Assembly (NCBI GenBank): GCA_910583545.1
Contig: CAJTXM010000002.1
Span: 117,737 to 181,736, forward strand
DNA: 64,000 bases
Source: an uncultured Christensenella sp.
Lineage (GTDB): Bacteria > Bacillota > Clostridia > Christensenellales > Borkfalkiaceae
Reading direction: 5' to 3'
Position 1 is the first letter of the stretch. Each line of letters starts with the position of its first letter. The position numbers were made by a program, and so were the translations under genes. The notes beneath the pieces were generated by a model. It was not told the origin of the DNA, made no database searches, and saw only the letters and a program-made list of their open reading frames with translations. Below, piece after piece: positions 57,921 through 64,000 of this stretch.

Positions 57921-59742
57921 TCTTACCTCCGTAAACTTCTAAAACTTTGTCCGTAAAATCTTTTACTGTGCAGTTGCAGTTTATGTTTATATCGAACCTT
58001 GAAAGTTCTTCGCATATCACGGAAGTCAACGGAACGTCAAGCCCCAACGCACGCATAGACGCGCCGCCCGAAAAGAGGTTTGACGGAGTATCGCACGCAA
58101 CTGCTCTGCCGTCCGAAACAACCACTGCACGCGTGCAGTTTTCCGCAATTTCGTCCATATCGTGAGAAACAATTATGACCGTTCTGCACCATTCCTCGTG
58201 AAGCTTATGCAAAAGCGCGCATATCTCCTTTTTACCGAGAGGATCGAGCCCTGCGGCAGGTTCGTCTAAAATTAAAATTTTGGGACGTGTAACAATTACG
58301 CCAGCAATGGCAACTCTCCGCTTCTGTCCGCCGGATAAATCGAACGGCGATTTATCCTTGACTTCGTTATAGTCAAGCCCTACCATTTCGATACTGCTTC
58401 TGACCGCTTCTTCTATTTGTTCTTTTGATAAATCTTTTTTGAAATTTTTAAGTCCGAATTCGACGTCCGAAAACACGCTTTCGGCGAAAAGCTGATATTC
58501 TGGATACTGAAAAACCATTCCGACGTCTGCGCGAAGCGACTTGAAATCACATTTTTTCTGCGTAAGGTCGTAGCTGCCGATTGTTATCGACGGAGAAACG
58601 GGTTGAGGCTGTCCCTTTTTTACGCGCTTTTTACGGTACCTTTTTTCCGCCTGAGGTAATTTGATTAACGCGTTGAGATGCTGGATAAGCGTTGATTTTC
58701 CGCTGCCCGTATGACCTATGATACCGAAGAACTCGCCTTCGTCTATATGCAGGTCAATATCTTTCAAAGCTTTGGTTGCAAACGCAGATTTTCTCGAATA
58801 GGTAAAGGACAGATTTTTTATATCTATATCGAACTCGTGATCAGATTTTATCGCAGGATCTTCTGCCTTCGGAGAAGCCGCTCTGTCGATACCCTTACTT
58901 TTAAAATTTTCGGCAATGGACACGGCAAGCTCTTCCGCCCTCAAAACATTTTTCACGTTCATACCGTTTTCGTTTAATGTGTTGATAATCCCGGTAATAC
59001 GGGGCAGGCATAAATTGTAAGCTTCTAATTTATCGCCGTTTTCGAAAATTTCTTCGGGCGTACCCGATAAAACGATTTCACCCCTGTTCATAACAACCGT
59101 TCTGTCGGCGAGAAGGGCTTCTTCCATAAAATGGGTAATTAAAATTACCGTCATACCCTCTTCTTGATTGAGACGTTTTACCACTTCGATAACTTCACGT
59201 CTGCCCTTAGGGTCGAGCATAGCGGTTGATTCGTCAAGCACTAAAATTTCAGGTTTCACAGCAAGAACGCCCGCAATTGCGATACGCTGTTTCTGTCCTC
59301 CGGAAAGACGCGAAGGCGTTGAAGTGCGGTATTTTTCCATACCTACCGCTTTTAACGCCCACTCGATCCTTCTGCCGATTTCCTCACGTTCGATACCTAT
59401 ATTTTCAGGGCCGAAAGCAACGTCGTCCTCGACTATGGAAGCAACCATCTGATTATCCGGATTCTGAAACACTATACCGACGTGTTTTCTTATTTCAAGA
59501 GAATTTTTACCCTCGGCAACGTTCATACCCAAAACTTCGATTTTTCCGCCGTCAGCTTCTAAAAGTCCGTTTATAAGGCGGGCAAGCGTAGATTTTCCGC
59601 TGCCGTTATGACCGATTACGGAAAGAAACTCACCCTTTCTGACCGTGAGATCGACGCCGTTCAACGCATAGATGTTTTCGGAGCCGGGGTAAGAGAATTT
59701 AACTTTTTCAAACTTAATTATATTTTCCTCAATTTCAGCCAT
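57913..59742 (-). CDS. Fused EcfA1-EcfA2 ATPase of the ECF transporter
   Basis: 609 residues containing two complete ECF-type ABC modules, which are normally two separate proteins. Module 1: Walker A GHNGSGKST (44-52), signature LSGGQKQRIA, Walker B ILVLDESTAMLD. Module 2: GHTGSGKST (about 341-349), LSGGQKRRVA, ILILDEPAAGLD. Between them lies an acidic linker at about 265-300. Module 2 has a basic insertion at about 362-380 (RYRKKRVKKGQPQP) after Walker A. A C-terminal extension ends the protein. One chain would supply both nucleotide-binding sites for EcfT. The ATG has no SD; its promoter's -10 lies 6 nt upstream, so the mRNA is probably leaderless. Confidence 0.93.
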   Translation of the reverse strand: MAEIEENIIKFEKVKFSYPGSENIYALNGVDLTVRKGEFLSVIGHNGSGKSTLARLINGLLEADGGKIEVLGMNVAEGKNSLEIRKHVGIVFQNPDNQMVASIVEDDVAFGPENIGIEREEIGRRIEWALKAVGMEKYRTSTPSRLSGGQKQRIAIAGVLAVKPEILVLDESTAMLDPKGRREVIEVVKRLNQEEGMTVILITHFMEEALLADRTVVMNRGEIVLSGTPEEIFENGDKLEAYNLCLPRITGIINTLNENGMNVKNVLRAEELAVSIAENFKSKGIDRAASPKAEDPAIKSDHEFDIDIKNLSFTYSRKSAFATKALKDIDLHIDEGEFFGIIGHTGSGKSTLIQHLNALIKLPQAEKRYRKKRVKKGQPQPVSPSITIGSYDLTQKKCDFKSLRADVGMVFQYPEYQLFAESVFSDVEFGLKNFKKDLSKEQIEEAVRSSIEMVGLDYNEVKDKSPFDLSGGQKRRVAIAGVIVTRPKILILDEPAAGLDPLGKKEICALLHKLHEEWCRTVIIVSHDMDEIAENCTRAVVVSDGRAVACDTPSNLFSGGASMRALGLDVPLTSVICEELSRFDININCNCTVKDFTDKVLEVYGGKNA

Positions 59743-59748
59743 ATTGAA

Positions 59749-59777
59749 ATTATAACATTAAAATTCATTTTTAACAA
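59749..59777 (-). promoter_or_regulatory. Promoter of the ecfA-ecfT-truA operon
   Basis: Minus strand: TTGTTA (59772-59777), 17 bp, TATAAT (59749-59754), then 6 nt to the ATG. Confidence 0.82.
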
Positions 59778-59796
59778 CAAAATGCGGGCTTGTCTG

Positions 59797-59825
59797 TTGA
59801 CTTTTTTTTTATTTTAACTTATAAT
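59797..59825 (+). promoter_or_regulatory. Promoter of nifJ
   Basis: TTGACT (59797-59802), 17 bp, TATAAT (59820-59825). The leader contains a small hairpin, TGCG-GAAA-CGCA (59833-59844), and an ideal GGAGG 7 nt before the ATG. Confidence 0.85.
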
Positions 59826-59878
59826 TATATGAGTGCGGAAACGCATTTGATTTTAATATAATTATCGGAGGTTTTTTA

Positions 59879-62800
59879 ATGAAAAAATTGACTATTGACG
59901 GTAATACCGCCGCTAGCCACGTTGCCTACGCTTTTTCCGAAGTTGCGGCAATTTATCCCATCACTCCCTCTTCTCCTATGGCAGAGGTTGCCGATGAATG
60001 GGCTACCGGAGGCAGGACCAATATGTGGGGTCAGCAAGTTAAGATTGCGGAAATGCAGTCGGAAGGCGGCGCTGCCGGCGCTGTTCACGGCTCGCTTTGC
60101 GCAGGCGCTCTGACAACCACTTATACGGCTTCGCAGGGACTTTTACTTATGATTCCGAATATGTATAAAATTTCCGGCGAGCTTATGCCTATGGTTATGC
60201 ACGTTTCGGCGCGCGCACTTGCGGCTCACTCATTGAATATTTTCGGAGACCACGCCGACGTTATGGCTTGCCGTCAGACAGGTTTTGCAATGATTTGCGA
60301 CGGTTCGGTTCAGGAAGTTATGGATCTTGCTTTGGTTGCGCACCTTTCTACGCTCAAAGCTAAAGTTCCCTTCATTAACTTCTTCGACGGTTTCAGAACT
60401 TCGCACGAAGTTGCTAAAATCGACGTATGGGACGAAACCGATAACTACGCCGAAATAAGAGCAATCTGTGAAGAAGTCGGGCTCAGCGCCGATATCGCTG
60501 ATTTTAAATCCCGTTCTTTAAACCCCGAACATCCTATACAGAAAGGTACCGCACAGAACGGCGACACATACTTCCAGAACAGGGAAACCGCAAACAGCTA
60601 CTATGAAGCTACTCCCGACATCGTACAGAAAATGATGGACGTAGTTTCTGCTAAGTGCGGAAGAAAGTATCACTTGTTTGACTACGTCGGCGCAAAAGAC
60701 GCAGAACAGGTCATAGTTGCTATGGGTTCGGGTTGCGAAACTATAGAGGAATCTATCAATAAACTGAATAAATCGGGTAAAAAATACGGACTTGTCAAAG
60801 TACGTCTTTACAGACCTTTCGTTGCAAACGCATTTGTCAAAGCTCTGCCCAAAACCGCAAAAAAAATCGCGGTCCTCGACAGGACGAAAGAACCCGGCTC
60901 TCTCGGCGAACCTTTATACCTTGACGTATGCTCGGCTCTTTTGGAAAAAGGCGTAACGGACATAAAAGTAGTCGGCGGAAGATACGGCTTGGGTTCGAAA
61001 GAATTTACCCCTTCTATGGTGCTTGCCGTTTACAAGAACCTTGAAAAGGACAAGCCGAAGAATCACTTCACCATAGGTATCCACGAAGACGTAACGAATT
61101 CTTCGCTTAATTTCTCGGAAAAGTTCGACGCCGCTCCCGAAGGCTCTACAAGCTGTAAATTCTACGGCTTAGGTTCAGACGGTACCGTAGGCGCAAACAA
61201 GAACTCCATAAAGATAATCGGCGACCATACAGATAAACATGCTCAGGCTTACTTCTTCTATGATTCGAAAAAATCAGGCGGAATAACCGTTTCCCACCTC
61301 CGTTTCGGCGATTCGCCCATTCAGTCCGAGTATCTTATCGACTCTGCCGATTTTGTACAGTGCTCGAACCCTTCGTACGTTACACGTTACGATATGACAA
61401 GCGATATCAAGGAAGGCGGTACGTTTCTTATTAATACGAACGCAACGACAGTGGAAGCTCTTGAAGAGTTCCTTCCTGCCAACGTTAAAAAGGATATTGC
61501 GAAAAAACATATCAATCTTTATGTTATCGATGCAATAAGCATTGCAGCTGATTTAGGTTTAAGAGGAAGAACGAACACCATTTTACAGTCCGCTTTCTTC
61601 CGTGTAAATCCCCAGATTATGCCTTACGACAAAGCTATTGAATATATGAAATATATGGCTAAAAAATCGTTCGGCAGAAAGGGCGACGCCGTTGTTCAGA
61701 TGAACTATAACGCCATTGATTCGGCGGCAGGCGACAACCTCATTAAAATCGACGTTCCTGCCTCCTGGGCAAAAGCTACGACAGGCGCAGAGATGGTCAA
61801 AGGCGCCGATAACGCTTATTATCAGGAAATAATCAAACCCATCCTCTACCTTGAAGGCGACAAACTTAAATCTTCGCAGTTCAATGCAGACGGACACGTT
61901 CCTACGGGCACGACAAAATACGAAAAACGCGGCGTTGCCGTCCTCGTACCCGAAATCATTCAGGATAAATGTATTCAGTGCGGAACATGTTCTTTCGTAT
62001 GCCCTCACGCTTGCCTCAGACCTGCGATTATGGCGGAAGGAACGGCTAAGCCCGACACGCTCACATTAAAGCCTGCTATCGGTCTTGCAGGACTTGAATA
62101 CAAAATGCAGGTTTCCCCCCTCGACTGTATGGGGTGCGGAGTCTGCGCTACGGTATGCCCCGTAAAAGACGGCGGAGCTATCAAGATGATACCTCTTGCG
62201 GAATCTCTTGAAAAGGGTGAAGATAAAAACTGGGAATTCGCCGTAGAGCTTCCCGAAGTTGACACTTCCAAATTCAAGAAAAACACCGTTAAAGGTTGTC
62301 AGTTTGCTACCCCCCTCTTCGAGTTCTCGGGCGCTTGCGCGGGTTGCGGCGAAACTCCTTACGTAAAGGTAATTACCCAGCTGTTCGGCGAAGATATGGT
62401 AATAGCAAACGCAACGGGCTGCTCGTCGATTTACGGCGGTTCCTCCCCTACTTGCCCCTACACCACCAATAAACAGGGCCGCGGTCCCGCCTGGGCTAAC
62501 TCACTGTTTGAAGATAATGCAGAATTCGGCTACGGAATGAATCTTGCTTACACCGCAAGAAGAAATACCATAAAATCAAAAGTCGAAAAGCTTGCTGAGA
62601 TATGGACGGGCGACGCAAAGAAACTTTGCACGGATTATATCAATTCATTCGATGACAGAGAAGCTTCCAAGAAAGCAAGCGCAGAACTTGTGAAAGGACT
62701 TGAAACCTGCGAAGGATGCGGTTGTGAAAGCGACGCGCTCGTAAAAGAAATACTTGCGGACAAAGACTGTCTTGCAAAGAAATCCATCTGGATATTCGGC

Positions 62801-63409
62801 GGAGACGGTTGGGCTTACGACATCGGTTACGGCGGTCTCGATCACGTTCTCGCTTCAGGCGAAGACGTCAACGTACTCGTACTCGACACCGAAGTGTATT
62901 CCAATACAGGCGGACAGGCTTCCAAATCTACAAATATCGGCGCGGTTGCAAAATTTGCTTCGGCAGGTAAGAGAGTAAAGAAAAAGGATTTAGGTATGAT
63001 TGCCAAATCCTACGGCTATGTTTACGTAGCTCAGGTCGCTATGGGTTCTAACCCCGCACAGCTTTTAAAAGCTCTGACTGAGGCCGAGGCTTACCACGGT
63101 CCTTCGCTCATCATTGCATATGCTCCCTGCATCAACCACGGAATCAATATGACGAAGAGCCAGCTTGAAGAAAAAGCGGCTGTCGACTGCGGTTACTGGC
63201 AGCTTTACAGATACAATCCCGACGGAGAAAAGTTTACGCTTGACTCAAAAGAACCTACCGGCGATTATCAGGCGTTCCTTGCCGGCGAAACGAGATATGC
63301 ATCACTTGTCAAAACTCAGGGTGCTGACGTTGCAAATGATCTTTTCAAGAAGACGGAAGAGTCGGCAAAAGAAAGATTTGAAACTTACAAAAAGCTTTCC
63401 GAAAACTAA
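59879..63409 (+). CDS. nifJ: Pyruvate:ferredoxin (flavodoxin) oxidoreductase
   Basis: Oxidatively decarboxylates pyruvate to acetyl-CoA, CO2 and reduced ferredoxin; the central reaction of anaerobic Clostridial energy metabolism. 1176 residues in one chain. N-terminal pyrimidine domain: AYAFSEVAAIYPITPSSPMAE (PITPSSPMAE core). Two [4Fe-4S] ferredoxin motifs: CIQCGTCSFVCPHACLRP near residue 700 and CMGCGVCATVCP near 752. The ThDP-binding C-terminal domain carries a further cluster (CAGCGETPYV, ATGCSSIYGG) and IFGGDGWAYDIGYGGLDH (GDGxxxxIGxxGL). Length and domain order are standard. The preceding glycolytic partner pyk is in the same window. Confidence 0.98.
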   Translation: MKKLTIDGNTAASHVAYAFSEVAAIYPITPSSPMAEVADEWATGGRTNMWGQQVKIAEMQSEGGAAGAVHGSLCAGALTTTYTASQGLLLMIPNMYKISGELMPMVMHVSARALAAHSLNIFGDHADVMACRQTGFAMICDGSVQEVMDLALVAHLSTLKAKVPFINFFDGFRTSHEVAKIDVWDETDNYAEIRAICEEVGLSADIADFKSRSLNPEHPIQKGTAQNGDTYFQNRETANSYYEATPDIVQKMMDVVSAKCGRKYHLFDYVGAKDAEQVIVAMGSGCETIEESINKLNKSGKKYGLVKVRLYRPFVANAFVKALPKTAKKIAVLDRTKEPGSLGEPLYLDVCSALLEKGVTDIKVVGGRYGLGSKEFTPSMVLAVYKNLEKDKPKNHFTIGIHEDVTNSSLNFSEKFDAAPEGSTSCKFYGLGSDGTVGANKNSIKIIGDHTDKHAQAYFFYDSKKSGGITVSHLRFGDSPIQSEYLIDSADFVQCSNPSYVTRYDMTSDIKEGGTFLINTNATTVEALEEFLPANVKKDIAKKHINLYVIDAISIAADLGLRGRTNTILQSAFFRVNPQIMPYDKAIEYMKYMAKKSFGRKGDAVVQMNYNAIDSAAGDNLIKIDVPASWAKATTGAEMVKGADNAYYQEIIKPILYLEGDKLKSSQFNADGHVPTGTTKYEKRGVAVLVPEIIQDKCIQCGTCSFVCPHACLRPAIMAEGTAKPDTLTLKPAIGLAGLEYKMQVSPLDCMGCGVCATVCPVKDGGAIKMIPLAESLEKGEDKNWEFAVELPEVDTSKFKKNTVKGCQFATPLFEFSGACAGCGETPYVKVITQLFGEDMVIANATGCSSIYGGSSPTCPYTTNKQGRGPAWANSLFEDNAEFGYGMNLAYTARRNTIKSKVEKLAEIWTGDAKKLCTDYINSFDDREASKKASAELVKGLETCEGCGCESDALVKEILADKDCLAKKSIWIFGGDGWAYDIGYGGLDHVLASGEDVNVLVLDTEVYSNTGGQASKSTNIGAVAKFASAGKRVKKKDLGMIAKSYGYVYVAQVAMGSNPAQLLKALTEAEAYHGPSLIIAYAPCINHGINMTKSQLEEKAAVDCGYWQLYRYNPDGEKFTLDSKEPTGDYQAFLAGETRYASLVKTQGADVANDLFKKTEESAKERFETYKKLSEN

Positions 63410-63421
63410 TAATTAAAAATT

Positions 63422-63454
63422 ATAAGGCGAATTCCTTAAAGGAATTCGCCTTAT
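63422..63454. terminator. Bidirectional terminator
   Basis: ataaggcgaattcctt pairs perfectly with aaggaattcgccttat over a minimal loop, between convergent nifJ and the MBL-fold gene. Confidence 0.85.
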
Positions 63455-63467
63455 TTCTTGTTAATAT

Positions 63468-64000
63468 TTATAACCATACAGCCCAGTCACCGTAATCAAA
63501 TGTTCCCCCTCCGTGATGCAGCTTTCCTTGTGCTTTCAGTTCACGGAAAGCATCTCTCATTCTAACTGCAATTTCGGGTTGTATATCAAGCGAATGATGA
63601 GCGGGAAATAACCGTTTTGACGGTAACGCCGCTATCGTTTCAAGAGAATTAAGATAAGCAGCCGGGTCAGTCGTCGGATAATATGCAAATAAAGTATCTT
63701 TGTAAATCAAGTCGCCTGTAAATATGTAACCTCGTTCTTGCTCCCAAAAACAAAGGTGTCCGGGCGAATGTCCTGCGGTATGCAGGACTTTGATTTTTCT
63801 ATTGCCGATGTCAATTATCTCGCCTCCGCTTAACACCTTTGTAGGCGTTCCTTGAAATATTTCATAATTATTTACGTCAAAGCCTTCGGGCAAATCGCAA
63901 CGGTCTATTACCATATCGCGTACGGTTTGAATGGAAAGCGGAAATTTGCCGTTCAACCAATCCAACTCGGCTTTGTGCGCATAGAAATCGGGAAAATATT
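63468..64000 (-). CDS. Metallo-beta-lactamase-fold hydrolase, C-terminal part only
   Basis: The frame is open to the right window edge, so the N-terminus with the HxHxDH zinc motif lies outside. The visible part has the third ligand His in LHTAGHSPGHLCFW, the bridging Asp in YIFTGDLIYKD and the last His in LFPAHH. The spacing is that of glyoxalase II-like or hydroxyacylglutathione hydrolase-like MBL proteins. The substrate is unknown. A TTG at 63965 is not the true start. It converges on nifJ with a shared terminator. Confidence 0.85.
   Translation of the reverse strand, partial: YFPDFYAHKAELDWLNGKFPLSIQTVRDMVIDRCDLPEGFDVNNYEIFQGTPTKVLSGGEIIDIGNRKIKVLHTAGHSPGHLCFWEQERGYIFTGDLIYKDTLFAYYPTTDPAAYLNSLETIAALPSKRLFPAHHSLDIQPEIAVRMRDAFRELKAQGKLHHGGGTFDYGDWAVWL

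Noticed and set aside
1..64000. CRISPR arrays, tRNA genes, rRNA, prophage or IS elements
   Set aside because: No repeated spacer pattern, cloverleaf tail pattern, transposase or phage gene was seen in any frame.

Overview
The window is about 64 kb of chromosome from an anaerobic, endospore-forming Clostridia-like Firmicute with moderate-to-low GC. I infer this from five things: spoVAC-spoVAD-spoVAE and yunB (sporulation), a single-chain pyruvate:ferredoxin oxidoreductase (anaerobic metabolism), a class A RNase P RNA, a long SRP RNA with an Alu domain, and a Phe T-box leader. No rRNA, tRNA, insertion sequence, prophage or CRISPR array was seen. Most genes lie on the minus strand in short operons separated by clear intrinsic terminators. 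Many promoters match the vegetative sigma-A consensus with exactly 17 bp between the boxes, so regulatory sites can be read with some confidence.

Layout. 1-1.3 kb: end of tmcAL, then a divergent zinc-ribbon membrane protein/XRE repressor pair with twin operators. 1.3-6.6 kb: RNase P RNA, pyruvate kinase, two FAD oxidoreductases and a ferritin-like protein. 6.7-16.8 kb: uvrBA with a LexA-like box, an OmpR-type two-component system, a radical-SAM/DUF4130 DNA-repair-associated pair with its own LexA-like box and a terminator-like leader, and an Mrp ATPase. 16.9-30.1 kb: SRP RNA, a Nat-type ABC exporter whose promoter spacer contains a G10 tract, and uppP, a PrsA-like lipoprotein, mfd, pth, prs, tadA, an M14 peptidase, rlmH and a CPBP protease. 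30.2-38.6 kb: two-subunit fumarase, T-box-pheST, a membrane XRE regulator, and an ABC-F ATPase behind a two-terminator attenuator with a 4-codon leader ORF. 38.6-49.7 kb: yunB, spoVAE-AD-AC, an SDR, a ZIP transporter, a VTT-domain protein, folA, thyA, a Nudix-GNAT fusion, lysC, a 35-residue remnant-like CdaR, cdaA and holA. 49.8-64 kb: a 1352-residue surface protein with an in-frame G10 tract, mnmE, a membrane protein, truA-ecfT-ecfA1A2 (fused ATPases), nifJ and a partial metallo-beta-lactamase-fold gene.

How the genes work together. Several blocks form coherent systems: nucleotide-excision and transcription-coupled repair (uvrB, uvrA, mfd) plus the poorly understood rSAM/DUF4130 pair; spore DPA uptake (SpoVA) with YunB; folate/thymidylate supply (folA, thyA); and ECF vitamin uptake energised by one fused EcfA chain.

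The most interesting signals are regulatory: (i) a porA-like homopolymer promoter spacer at the ABC exporter, with a related G10 element inside the surface-protein ORF; (ii) LexA-like boxes at both uvrBA and the rSAM/DUF4130 pair, the latter followed by a terminator hairpin abutting the start codon; (iii) an ABC-F ribosome-responsive attenuator; (iv) an operator filling the spacer of a divergent promoter; (v) a CdaR reduced to its membrane anchor; (vi) several apparently leaderless transcripts. All are read from sequence only; none has been tested by search or folding software.
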